A model generated the notes under the pieces. That model was not told where the DNA came from, made no database searches, and saw only the letters and a program-made list of their open reading frames with translations. A stretch of 64,000 nucleotides of DNA from VRUE01 sp963698085 (GTDB taxonomy: Bacteria; Actinomycetota; Thermoleophilia; Solirubrobacterales; 70-9): assembly GCA_963698085.1 (NCBI GenBank), contig OY969122.1, forward strand, positions 1,054,001-1,118,000, given 5' to 3'. Shown here in pieces: positions 31,230-40,103 of this stretch (its first letter is position 1; the number at the start of each line of letters is the position of its first letter). The position numbers and the translations under genes are program-made.

Positions 31230-33983
31230 ATGGAGACACCCGAGATTTCAACGGATTCGACCAAGAAAGACGGCGAAGGTTCTGTCTCCGTTGCGGCTGG
31301 ACTTCAAAACGAAATCTACGAGTGGATCCGCAAGCAGGAGGCCTGGAAGCAGGACCTCTTCCTTCGCGCGTCAACTGCCTCCGACATCAGGCCCGACGAC
31401 GCCGAGGCGGTAGCCGAGATACTCCTGGGCGAGTCCAAGCCGGATGCCGCGCCACGTGAAGTCACCCGCGATCTCCTTCCCGGCGGTGAGGAGGGAGCGG
31501 AGCCGATGGTGATCGAGCGTATCCACGAGTTGGAGAACGTCAACAAACTCGATGATGGTCAGACCCTCGCTCTCGCCCCCGATGGCGTCAACGCGATCTG
31601 GGGTCTCAACGGCGCGGGCAAGACGGGCTACTCACGAATCCTGAAGCACGCAGGCCGCACTCTCGACGAGGAGCTAGTCCTCGGCAACGTTTCTACCCAG
31701 ACGAGTGGCGGACCCAAGGCGACGCTCCGCGTAAGGGTCGGCACGAAGCAGCACGAGCACCTCCTCGACTTGACCAAACCCGCACCGCCAATGTTGGGGA
31801 GGATCTGCGTCGCTGACGCCAAGGCCGCCGAGATCTACCTCACTGAGGAGACCGAGGTTGACTACGTGCCGATCGTCCTTTCGAGCCTCAGTCGTCTCGT
31901 AGGCGGCCTGGGCGCAGTGAAGGCTGTTTTGCAGGATCGTCTCGACGCCCTTGATTTAGCTCCGATTGATCCCCGGCCCTTTGGTGACACTGACATTGCC
32001 AAGCTCCTCGCCGGATTGAATGCGAAGACGCCCGAGCGCCTCGTGACAGCAGCAGCCACGCTCGACAAGGCAGCTCAGGAACGTCATGCGGAATTGCGAC
32101 AGCGCGTCGCCGAGGTAGACGCCCAACGTGCTCCAGAGCTACGCAAAGCGGCGGAAGGGGACGTGTCCGGAGCCACGTCGCTTGTCGCAGATCTAACCAC
32201 GCTCACTACGGCATTGAATGAGGAGGCACTCTCGGCAGCCCGCGCGCGCGTTAAGGCAGTGGCGGTCGCACGGGAGGCAGCTCGACTCGCTGCGGAAACC
32301 TTCGCAGAAGAACCCTACGGAGGTATCGGCACCGATCCCTGGCGGCTTCTCTGGGGAGCTGCACGCGACTTTGCCCACGGGCAGGGGCACTCCCTCCCTC
32401 CCGACCACGATCCTGCTCACTGTCCGCTTTGCATGCAGGAACTCGGGCCCGAGGCAAGCGAGCGGCTGCAAAGTTTTGAGCGCTTCGTTTCCGACGACGT
32501 CAGTCGCCGCCTTGAGGAAGGAGAAAAGGCAGTCACCGATGCGGCGCGCAACTTGCCCGACGCTGACGTCATTGAGCTACGTCACACAAATATCATCAAG
32601 AAGCTTGGCACGGACAAAGGTAAGCCCGGTCGCGAGGTTACGGACTGGCTCGTACTTGCTCGCGCCTCCCTGGAGAAACTGAAGGCCGGACAGCTCGATG
32701 GATTGCAGGCGATTGAGTCGCCCCCAAGCCTCGGCCCCTGGATAGCGACTCGTCGTGAAGAGGTAGTAACGCAGAAGAAGATCGAGGGCGGAGAAGAGAA
32801 CGAGGCTCTACGCCGCGAGTTGGCTGAGCTCGATGCCCGCTCGCTTCTCGCCGAACGCCGCGACGAGATTCTCTCCTATCTCGGTGCTTGCCGTACGGCT
32901 CAGCGCCTCGAAGAAGCCAAGGCAAAAACCGCCGCCAACTCGGTCAGCGCCAAGATTAAGTCACTTTCTGAGGCGCTAGTAAAGAAAGGCCTCGAAGACG
33001 CGCTTGAAAGACAGCTCGAGGCGCTCAACTTCCAGGGGCTTGAGGTCGTTCCACGGACCCGGACGGTTCGGGGCCAACCAATGACGTCGCTCGTGTTCAA
33101 GACGATCGATGACGTTCCTCTCACCGATGTTCTCAGCGCCGGCGAGCAGCGTCGCTTGGGTCTCGGCATGTTTCTGGCTGAGATGGAGGTGCTCGCCGAC
33201 ACAAGCCCGATCGTGCTCGATGACCCCACCAGCTCGATCGATCAAGAGGGTCGGCGCCACATCGCCAAAACCATCGCTCGTCTCGGCCATGACCGACAGG
33301 TAATCGTCTTTACCCACGAGTTCTCATTCATCCATGAGCTACGCCTGCGTACCGCGGACGTACCGCTTGAGCTTCAGCATCTCTGCCAGATAGGGGAGAC
33401 CGTAGGTCACGTCCGCCCTCATCTGCCCTGGGACGGTCTACCCCCGGGCGAGCGAGTGGCACCGATGCGGGAGATGCTGGCCAATCTCCGCAGAGCAGAG
33501 AAGGACTCTGACGCGACACAGGTGGCACGAGAGGCTAGGGAGCTCTGTTGGTACATACGTGAGTCTTGCGAGCGCACCGTCGAGGATCGCATTCTTGCTG
33601 GCACGGTGACTCGTCGCGACGACGAAGTGCACACTAAAAAGCTTGATAGGTTGATCGCGGACCCCGATATCGCAGGCTTGGTCGACACGATCATGGGTGA
33701 GGCTTCTGAGTGGCTACACGCTAGGCCGGTCGCTGACGGCGGTCTCCCCTTCACCTCAACTGAGTTGGAGGATGCGATCAACCGTTACGCCGATCTCCAA
33801 GCGCGCCTCACTGCGATCGAACAGAGCCGCACGGCCGAGTCGCGTAGTCACCGCAAGCAGAAGCTGAAGGAGGCGAAGGCCCGTGACACTGGTCGCGCCC
33901 CCGCTCCCGACGAGCGAGAGCAGGATGCTCCCCCACTTCAAGCCGTCCCCGACCCCAAGATGGTGGAGAACGGACGATCCTGA
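31230..33983 (+). CDS. Zinc-hook SMC/ABC-type ATPase, RloC/PrrC-like
   Basis: A 917-residue RecF/Rad50-like ATPase from ATG 31230 (AGGAAG five nt upstream; the frame opens at 31164). Walker A GLNGAGKT (125-132), long charged helices, a zinc-hook-like CPLC (398-401), signature LSAGEQ (635-640), Walker B IVLDDPTSS (660-668) and H-loop THEFSF (His696) are all present. After the ATPase head is a 220-residue domain with RESCERTVEDRILAG (777-791) and HTKKL (801). A zinc hook plus an extra C-terminal domain is the layout of RloC, a tRNA anticodon nuclease; an Arg-x3-Glu pair (777/781) is present, but the match is weak. Codon bias is milder than in host genes, which suggests transfer. Confidence 0.75.
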   Translation: METPEISTDSTKKDGEGSVSVAAGLQNEIYEWIRKQEAWKQDLFLRASTASDIRPDDAEAVAEILLGESKPDAAPREVTRDLLPGGEEGAEPMVIERIHELENVNKLDDGQTLALAPDGVNAIWGLNGAGKTGYSRILKHAGRTLDEELVLGNVSTQTSGGPKATLRVRVGTKQHEHLLDLTKPAPPMLGRICVADAKAAEIYLTEETEVDYVPIVLSSLSRLVGGLGAVKAVLQDRLDALDLAPIDPRPFGDTDIAKLLAGLNAKTPERLVTAAATLDKAAQERHAELRQRVAEVDAQRAPELRKAAEGDVSGATSLVADLTTLTTALNEEALSAARARVKAVAVAREAARLAAETFAEEPYGGIGTDPWRLLWGAARDFAHGQGHSLPPDHDPAHCPLCMQELGPEASERLQSFERFVSDDVSRRLEEGEKAVTDAARNLPDADVIELRHTNIIKKLGTDKGKPGREVTDWLVLARASLEKLKAGQLDGLQAIESPPSLGPWIATRREEVVTQKKIEGGEENEALRRELAELDARSLLAERRDEILSYLGACRTAQRLEEAKAKTAANSVSAKIKSLSEALVKKGLEDALERQLEALNFQGLEVVPRTRTVRGQPMTSLVFKTIDDVPLTDVLSAGEQRRLGLGMFLAEMEVLADTSPIVLDDPTSSIDQEGRRHIAKTIARLGHDRQVIVFTHEFSFIHELRLRTADVPLELQHLCQIGETVGHVRPHLPWDGLPPGERVAPMREMLANLRRAEKDSDATQVAREARELCWYIRESCERTVEDRILAGTVTRRDDEVHTKKLDRLIADPDIAGLVDTIMGEASEWLHARPVADGGLPFTSTELEDAINRYADLQARLTAIEQSRTAESRSHRKQKLKEAKARDTGRAPAPDEREQDAPPLQAVPDPKMVENGRS

Positions 33984-34017
33984 TCGGGAGACCAAGCCGG
34001 ACGGCCTTTAGGAGAAA

Positions 34018-34090
34018 TGGGCGGTGACGGGCTCGAACCGCCGACCCCCTGCTTGTAAAGCAGGTGCTCTCCCAACTGAGCTAACCGCCC
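34018..34090 (-). tRNA. tRNA-Val (TAC), copy 1
   Basis: Complete cloverleaf on the minus strand: acceptor GGGCGGT/ACCGCCC, D stem GCTC/GAGC, anticodon loop TTTACAA (anticodon TAC), T loop TTCGAGC, discriminator A (34018). It differs from copy 2 in the anticodon stem and T stem. It lies inside island 1, 264 nt from the integrase. Confidence 0.95.
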
Positions 34091-34354
34091 GGATTCGGGA
34101 TCCTTGAGGAGAGGATAGCCCGCGAGATCGGGCAACCTCCGGGCCGGCACGGATTTGGCGAACGAATCCTTTTAGCGGTCGCGATCTTCGCGAATCAGCT
34201 GAGCAGCGCGGGGATAACCGACGGGAAGAGACCGGGCCTTGCGAATCCGATCAGCCCCCTTCAAGAGCTGATCGAGCGAGACACCGGAACGACAGCAAGA
34301 GGGATGTGACGCATCGGGTCGGTTGTGCCTTCGGGGCTGGGCCATACGCAAACG

Positions 34355-35656
34355 CTATCGCTCCGCGGCAAGCGACCCAAACGACATCGCCTCCACGTCC
34401 TTGCCCCGCACGAGCGCCTTCAGCCGCGCCCGCTCGTCCTTCCCGCGGCGCATTAGGTGGGTGTAGACGCGGAGGGTGAAGGCGGGGTGGGCGTGGCCGA
34501 GCTGGGCCATTACCGAGGCGGGGTCCTCGCCGGTGGCGACCAGGATCGAGGCGAAGGTGTGGCGCAGCTTGTGGGTGGTGAGGCCGCGCGGGAGCGAGGG
34601 CTGCCCGCGCTTTGCCAGCAGTTCGTTGGCCCGCTTGATCGCCAGTCCCAGAGTGCGGCTTCGCAGGTTGTGACGGTCGCGGCGCCCGCCGGTCGCGGTC
34701 GGGAAGACGAGGTCGTCGGGTCCGCAGCGGTAGGCGTTGGCCTTGTGGGCGGCGAGAGTGTCGCGCAGGACTGGCAGGAGGTCGATCTCGCGCAGGCCGG
34801 CCTGGGTCTTGGAGCGACCGATGAAGATGCGCCCGTTGGCGAGATCGACGTCGCGCCAGAGCAGGTTGCAGAGCTCTTCGGCGCGCGGGCCGGCAAAGAG
34901 AAGGGTCGAAATCACCGCCACCCGGCCCTCGGAGCGCCGCTGTGGACTGCGGTCGAGCGCGGCGCAGGCGTCGAGCAGCGCCTGGATATGCTCGACGGTG
35001 TCGAGGTGGACGGGAGCGTGCTTGGGTTCGGTCAGGCGGCGCCGTCGCCCTTCGGCGGGGTTGCGGTCGATGTGCCCGTACTCGACCGCAATCGAGAGCA
35101 CCCAGGAGAGGAGCTTCAGCGTCTTGTTGATCGAGGCGGCGTTGAGCGGTCGGCGCGGCCGGCCGCGCTCGTCGAGCTTGGGCTTGCGGCGCTCGATCGC
35201 CCGCCGGATGGACTCCGCCTCCTCCACCTTGTAGGCGCGGTAGGCGTCGACCGCTTCCACGTCGATCTCAGCGAGCGGCCAGTCGGCGAAGTAGGGCAGT
35301 AGATGCGAAAGGCACCAATGCATGATTCGGAGGTAGCTGGCGCTGACCTCGCCCTCGCGCTGGGCGATCACCCGCTGCGCGAAGGGGCCGAAGAGCAGCT
35401 CGCCATCAGCGCCCTTGCCTCGCTCCGTCGCTCGCTCCTCGGCTCGTCGCCGTCGCGTCGGCGGAACCCAGAGGCCGCGCCGCACGTCGGCCATCACGTT
35501 CGCCAGCTCCTCCTCGGCGCGCTTGCGGTTCCATCCTTCGGTCTCCAAGCCGAGCGTCAGGTACTTGCGCTCGCCGTAGGCGCGGAAGCGGAGCGCGTAG
35601 CCACGCCCGCTCTTCCAGTGGCGCTCCACCACCTGGCCTTCCGATCTACGAGCCAT
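34355..35656 (-). CDS. int: Tyrosine recombinase / integrase of island 1
   Basis: A 433-residue phage-type integrase that would insert and excise the island at tRNA-Val. An N-terminal arm-binding part and SAM-like core-binding domain (SYLRIMHWCLSHLLPYFADW) precede the catalytic domain with FAGPRAEELCNL (first Arg), HKLRHTFASI (His-x-x-Arg) and LRVYTHL (nucleophile Tyr). ATG 35656 (MARRSEGQVVERHWKSGRGY) matches the family start; ATG 35710 is possible. An excisionase-like gene lies 103 nt upstream and tRNA-Val 1 264 nt downstream. Confidence 0.92.
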   Translation of the reverse strand: MARRSEGQVVERHWKSGRGYALRFRAYGERKYLTLGLETEGWNRKRAEEELANVMADVRRGLWVPPTRRRRAEERATERGKGADGELLFGPFAQRVIAQREGEVSASYLRIMHWCLSHLLPYFADWPLAEIDVEAVDAYRAYKVEEAESIRRAIERRKPKLDERGRPRRPLNAASINKTLKLLSWVLSIAVEYGHIDRNPAEGRRRRLTEPKHAPVHLDTVEHIQALLDACAALDRSPQRRSEGRVAVISTLLFAGPRAEELCNLLWRDVDLANGRIFIGRSKTQAGLREIDLLPVLRDTLAAHKANAYRCGPDDLVFPTATGGRRDRHNLRSRTLGLAIKRANELLAKRGQPSLPRGLTTHKLRHTFASILVATGEDPASVMAQLGHAHPAFTLRVYTHLMRRGKDERARLKALVRGKDVEAMSFGSLAAER

Positions 35657-35758
35657 TCCGATCACCTCCTGGTCCGGGAGCGCCGGAGGAGCGACAGGCG
35701 CGATCGCCAAGTGGCGCCAGGGATTCGGTCGCCTCTAGGCTGAACATCGCGCCGAAGC

Positions 35759-36235
35759 TCACTTCCTCGGCGCCGGGCCGGGGGCGTTCCTGCGCCGCCC
35801 GGCCGCTCGGTCTTGTTTGACGACAATAGCTCTCCGTCGCCGCGAAAGCGAGTGACTGCGCGAATCGGCGGCAATCGCCGCAGATCCCCGCGCAGAGCCG
35901 GTTTGTGAGCCGCCAAGCACGGCGATCCGCTCGCTCACCTCATCCGGATCGAAGCGCAGGCGCGGTCGCTCCCCGGTGCCGATCCGGCGGGCGCCGAGCT
36001 CTTCGGCATGCGCGTAGACCCAGGAGCGCTCGACGCCCCACCACTCGGCAACCTCGGCCGCAGTCATCAGCCGGCGTGGCACCGGAGCCGCGCGCGGCGG
36101 TCGCACGAGCTCGGCGATGCGCCTGGCCAGCGCCTCGACATCGCTCGGAGCGAGTCGCACCTCGCGGACTGACACGTCCTGCCGGCGAGCCTCGCCACGG
36201 TGCGCTGCGCGTCGGTCGACTCCAGGGTCTCCCAC
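35759..36235 (-). CDS. Excisionase-like MerR/HTH_17 DNA-binding protein
   Basis: A 158-residue basic protein. LMTAAEVAEWWGVERSWVYA followed by HAEELGARRIGTGERPRLRF is the short winged helix-turn-helix of excisionases and recombination directionality factors. The N-terminal SVREVRLAPSDVEALARRIA helix is typical of actinobacterial element proteins; the C-terminus is a Ser/Arg-rich tail. GTG 36235 starts one nt after the stop of the replication-relaxation gene, and the larger open frame upstream is antisense or out of phase with that gene. It lies before the integrase, as expected for an excisionase. Confidence 0.7.
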   Translation of the reverse strand: MGDPGVDRRAAHRGEARRQDVSVREVRLAPSDVEALARRIAELVRPPRAAPVPRRLMTAAEVAEWWGVERSWVYAHAEELGARRIGTGERPRLRFDPDEVSERIAVLGGSQTGSARGSAAIAADSRSHSLSRRRRAIVVKQDRAAGRRRNAPGPAPRK

Positions 36236-36236
36236 T

Positions 36237-37142
36237 TCAGTCCCCCTCCCGCTTCTTCCGCGGCGCCTTACCGAGCCAGTCGACCAGCTCGCCGGGGTCA
36301 CGGAGGTCGGCGAAGATCGCCGCGAACGGCCCCCGCTCCTGCAGATCCTCCAGTAGGCAGATCGAGATCCGCACCTCACGCGTGCGGACGACCCGCGGGT
36401 GGCTCCGCAGCAACGCGAGCACGCTCCGACGGCGGCGCTCCAGCACCGGCCGAGGCGCCCCGGCGAGAACGCAGTGGACGACCGGGAACCGTGGGTAGTG
36501 CCCACCCCAGATCGGTTCGCCCTCGCGTTCCACCGCGCGGCAGAGCTCGGCGTAGCAGGCCAGCTCGGCGACGAGGCGATCAACCGAGAGTGTGGCGCGG
36601 TCGAGCTCGATGAAGCGCTGCTCGAGGGCGATGCGCCCGCCCTCTCCCCTCAGATAGGTCAGCACCGCATCGGCGATCAGCGTCCTGCGCCGCCGGCCGC
36701 GACCGCGGGAGAGCGGGTGCGCGACCTCATGGCGCCAGGAAAGCGGTCCGCACTCATCGGCCCGCTTCCGCGCCACCTTCAAGAAGCAGATGCCGACGTC
36801 GTTGACGGCGAGCGTGTGCGCCTGCAGCTGACCCGCCACCTCGCGAGCTTCGAGTGGCCTCGGCGTCGCCTCGAGAGCGTGGGCCTCACGGGCCAGCCGC
36901 ACGCCGTCTTCGGTCGCGAACCAAAGCCGCTGGCCGGCGCGGGGCGGCTGAATTGAGTCGACGAGCCCAGCGCGGCGCAACCGGGCCAGCACCCTCTGGG
37001 TCCAGCGGGCGCGGTTGTCGGGGTGGTGAATCGCCCGGACCTGTTCGGTCGAGAGGACGCGGTGCTGAGCGAGTGAGGCGACGATTCCGCTCGTCGCTTC
37101 GGGCAAGCCAACCTCCTGGCTGCGGAGCGCCTCAGCGGCCAT
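36237..37142 (-). CDS. Replication-relaxation family protein
   Basis: A protein of about 301 residues resembling the replication-relaxation (Replic_Relax) family of plasmids and integrative elements. The N-terminal winged helix is VASLAQHRVLSTEQVRAIHH with RARWTQRVLARLRRAGLVDS, and later ADAVLTYLRGEGGRIALEQR with FIELDRAT matches the family's nuclease-like core. ATG 37142 overlaps the end of the coupling ATPase gene by 11 nt; an upstream start at 37208 lies deeper in that gene. It probably takes part in processing or replicating the element's DNA together with the coupling ATPase. Confidence 0.72.
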   Translation of the reverse strand: MAAEALRSQEVGLPEATSGIVASLAQHRVLSTEQVRAIHHPDNRARWTQRVLARLRRAGLVDSIQPPRAGQRLWFATEDGVRLAREAHALEATPRPLEAREVAGQLQAHTLAVNDVGICFLKVARKRADECGPLSWRHEVAHPLSRGRGRRRRTLIADAVLTYLRGEGGRIALEQRFIELDRATLSVDRLVAELACYAELCRAVEREGEPIWGGHYPRFPVVHCVLAGAPRPVLERRRRSVLALLRSHPRVVRTREVRISICLLEDLQERGPFAAIFADLRDPGELVDWLGKAPRKKREGD

Positions 37143-39753
37143 CGCTTCCCTCGTCAAGCCAGACCGGTTCCCGCGGCGAGTCATCCTCCTCACCGTCACC
37201 ACTCTCATGCGACCCGGGCGGTGGCTCCAGCTCTTCCAGGTGAGTCTGAATGCGCTCGTCGAGCGTTTCGAGGTGGTCGATCACGGCGGCGGGATCGCTG
37301 CGTCGTGCGGCTTCTGGCACGAGTGACCCGTCGCTTGGCTCTGGCTCCTTGTGAACGTCCTCGACCCTGATCCCTCGCAGCGCGAACGGCCGGCTGAGCT
37401 CCCCTTCGTGGGTGACCTGGGCGACGAACCGGTAGCGCGGCAGCCTCGCCATCACGGCGCTGTTCAGCTCGCCTCCCCACTCTTTGGTCAGCAGCGCCGC
37501 CGCGTGGGAGTTGAGCGCGGTCGCCAGCAGGTGCGAGCGGTTGGTGGTGAGCGCGTTCAGCGTCTGCGGGCTCAGCCGCTCGGGGTTCTGATTGAGCAGC
37601 ACTGCGCGCAGTCCGAACTTGGCACTCTGCTCGAGCAGGCCAGCAAGGCTGCCCGAGGCGCCGCCGTCGAAGCTCTGCACCTCGTCGAGGAACACCCAGA
37701 AGGGCTTGCGACCTGCGGGCGCCAGCTCGGCCCGACGCCGCGCGGTGTGCAGCAGGTCGAAGACGATGAGGTTGGCGATCAGCCGGTCGCGGGCGCCGCC
37801 CGAGCCGGGGCAGACGAGAACGATCTGGCCCTCGTCCATCGCCTCGCGCACGCGGTAGGTGCTCTCGCTCTGGCCGAGCAGCGTCGTGGTCGTCGGCATC
37901 GCGCGCAGCCGATCGACCAGGTTCGTCAGTGGCGTCACCGCCTCGGCAGCGAGCAGGGGGAAGCGGTGCTCCCAGAAGCGCTGGGAGGCGCGAGGAAGGA
38001 ACGGCAGCAGGGTCTCGCGCCAGCGCTCGTCGGAGAGCAGGGTGGGCAGTTGGAAGATCGTCGGCGCCAGCTCGTCCGGCAGCACCTTCGCTGCGGAAAC
38101 CAGCGCGGTGGCGGCCTGGGTGGTGAGGTTGATCGCCCGGCTCGATCGCTCGCCCCATTCGAGGGCAGAGGAAAACGCGTCGACTATCGCCTCGACCCGC
38201 TCCTCGCCGTCACTGTCTCCGTCCAGCTCAAAGATGTTCCAGCCAGGAAGGGTCGAGCGGTGGCCGGGGCCGAGGTTGATCTCGACCACCTTGCCGCGCA
38301 CCGCCGGATCGCCCAGGTAGGGCTTGATCCGCTGCAAGGCGTCGCCGTGCGGATCGAGGAACAGTCCGCCGTGACCGGAGCGGACGACGTGGACGAACTG
38401 GGCGACGGCCAGCTCGGTCTTGCCGTAGCGCGAGCGCCCGGCGATGTAGGAGAAGAAGGTGTCGGCGGTGCGCACGCCGACGATCTGCCCGTTGCCGTTG
38501 GCGTCGACGCGGCCGAGCGGGATCAGGTCCGCCTTGCCCTCCTCGAAGGCGGGCAGCTTCGGCGGCGTGCCCAGCAGGGTGCCGGCGCGCACGACGTTGT
38601 CGGCGTTGCAGTGCATGTTCGGCGGCTTCAAAAAGCCGGCCATCTCGCTGGCGGTGACGATTGCGCGGCGCCCCGGCCGGAAGAGGCCGGTGTCCATGCG
38701 GCGGTCGAAGCTTCCCCTGCGCAGCGGCAGGTCCGAGCCGAGGAAGCCGAGGCCGGGGACCGGTAGGCCGCGAGCGCGGAACCAGTTCTGGGCCGCGAAG
38801 GGCTCGAAGGCGCCGAGGACGCGGTGCATCGCCCCCTTGGCTCCGGCGCGATTCCTAGCCCGGCAACGGACCAGCGCCTGCACCTCGAAGAGCGATCCAG
38901 AGTCGCGCAGTTTCGCGTCGAGCGCTTCGTTGATCAGCCGGCGCTCCAGCAGCTGATCGGGGGCGGGACGACCGCGGCCCCGCTGTGGGCCGTCGAGCAC
39001 CTCGCGCAGGCTGCGGCGCTCGCCGTGGCGGCGGCGCGCCAGGCGCTGCAATCGCTTGCGCAGCCGCGTGCGGCGCCAGCCGGTGGCGGGCAGCAGATCG
39101 ATGCAGACGCTCAGCTCCTCCCCGGCCTCCGGGCTGATCGCCTCCAGGGCGGTGGCGAAGGGTCGCAGCGGATCGGGATCGAGGGAGAGCCGGGCGAGCG
39201 GCTCGAGGCCGCTGCGGGCGAGGACGAGCTCGGTGCGGTGCGTCGCGAGGTCGTCGACGACGGGTCGCTTCCCGAGCAGCTCTCCGGGCTCGCGCAGCTC
39301 GACGCCGTCGTAGGCGCCGAGTGCCCCCTGCAGGAACCTGAACGAGCGCTCGGGCACACTCACCAGATAGACGAGGCGCCCCTCGGCGTCGCCGGTGAGC
39401 GTTACGCGCACCGCGCTGGCGCGCCGGTCGACCCAGCCAAGGACGCTTCGATCGGTCGCACCGAGCTCAGCGGCGAAGCGCAGCACCGCATCGGGCTTGG
39501 GGTCGAAGTCATCGGCCGGGACGACGGCCAGGGTGCGGCGGCTGCGAAGCGTACGGTTGGTCGAGACAAGCCGCTGAATAGCCAGCGCGGAGGCGGCGGC
39601 GAAGGCGCCGAGCACGAGCGGCGCGAGCGAGCCGACGGCGGAGAGGATCGCATCCGGTCGCAGGTCGGAGAGGAGGCTCCAGACGGCGGCACTCAGCGCA
39701 CCGAGGAAGATCAGGAGCATCAGCGTCGGATCGGAGCGATCGTTCAGGTTCAT
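37132..39753 (-). CDS. Conjugative coupling protein-like ATPase (TraD/VirD4/TraG type)
   Basis: An 873-residue membrane ATPase that would bring element DNA to a transfer channel. Two transmembrane segments lie near the N-terminus (LMLLIFLGALSAAVWSLL and SLAPLVLGAFAAASALAI). The motor domain has GRSRYGKTE (Walker A), FWVFLDEVQSF (Walker B) and AVLLNQNPERL. MNLNDRSDPTL at 39753 is taken as the start because the 76 codons before it run through short tandem repeats. No other secretion gene is visible, so the island may be mobilised by another system. The C-terminus is acidic and overlaps the next gene. Confidence 0.8.
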   Translation of the reverse strand: MNLNDRSDPTLMLLIFLGALSAAVWSLLSDLRPDAILSAVGSLAPLVLGAFAAASALAIQRLVSTNRTLRSRRTLAVVPADDFDPKPDAVLRFAAELGATDRSVLGWVDRRASAVRVTLTGDAEGRLVYLVSVPERSFRFLQGALGAYDGVELREPGELLGKRPVVDDLATHRTELVLARSGLEPLARLSLDPDPLRPFATALEAISPEAGEELSVCIDLLPATGWRRTRLRKRLQRLARRRHGERRSLREVLDGPQRGRGRPAPDQLLERRLINEALDAKLRDSGSLFEVQALVRCRARNRAGAKGAMHRVLGAFEPFAAQNWFRARGLPVPGLGFLGSDLPLRRGSFDRRMDTGLFRPGRRAIVTASEMAGFLKPPNMHCNADNVVRAGTLLGTPPKLPAFEEGKADLIPLGRVDANGNGQIVGVRTADTFFSYIAGRSRYGKTELAVAQFVHVVRSGHGGLFLDPHGDALQRIKPYLGDPAVRGKVVEINLGPGHRSTLPGWNIFELDGDSDGEERVEAIVDAFSSALEWGERSSRAINLTTQAATALVSAAKVLPDELAPTIFQLPTLLSDERWRETLLPFLPRASQRFWEHRFPLLAAEAVTPLTNLVDRLRAMPTTTTLLGQSESTYRVREAMDEGQIVLVCPGSGGARDRLIANLIVFDLLHTARRRAELAPAGRKPFWVFLDEVQSFDGGASGSLAGLLEQSAKFGLRAVLLNQNPERLSPQTLNALTTNRSHLLATALNSHAAALLTKEWGGELNSAVMARLPRYRFVAQVTHEGELSRPFALRGIRVEDVHKEPEPSDGSLVPEAARRSDPAAVIDHLETLDERIQTHLEELEPPPGSHESGDGEEDDSPREPVWLDEGSDGR

Positions 39754-40103
39754 GCACCGACCTCGATGTGACGCAGAGATGTCGGCAAAACGCGAAGGCC
39801 GCAGCGGCCGAGCACAAGCGGGACCGTGCAGGGTCCGAGGTGGGACGCAGCGTCCGGATGTGTGACCGGATCTCCGACCAGATGTGTGACCGGACTGGCG
39901 ACCCGGATCGATGTGAGTGAAGACTCCATGCTCCGGGAATAACTCCGCGGCCAGGGAGAAGTCAAGTCGCCGTATCGCCACTCCCGTAATCAGTTCATAT
40001 CCCCGCTAATCCGCGGGTATTTCCTTTAGGAAACTTTTAGGATTGCTGACATTAGGCGCGGGTGACAGACAGCGTGCGCACGGTAAGTCTTTGAGCCCGA
40101 GAA
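39754..40103. other. Non-coding region with direct repeats (possible origin or transfer site)
   Basis: This 350-nt gap holds two copies of GATGTGTGACCGGA at 39857-39870 and 39881-39894 (24-nt period) with a degenerate third nearby, then an AT-richer stretch with TTTCCTTTAGGAAA (about 40020-40033). Iteron-like repeats plus an AT-rich patch upstream of transfer and replication genes fit an origin or control region. No gene is visible. Confidence 0.5.
39857..39894. repeat. Short direct repeats (iteron-like)
   Basis: GATGTGTGACCGGA occurs twice with a 24-nt period upstream of the coupling ATPase gene. They could be binding sites for the replication-relaxation protein or a regulator. Confidence 0.6.
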
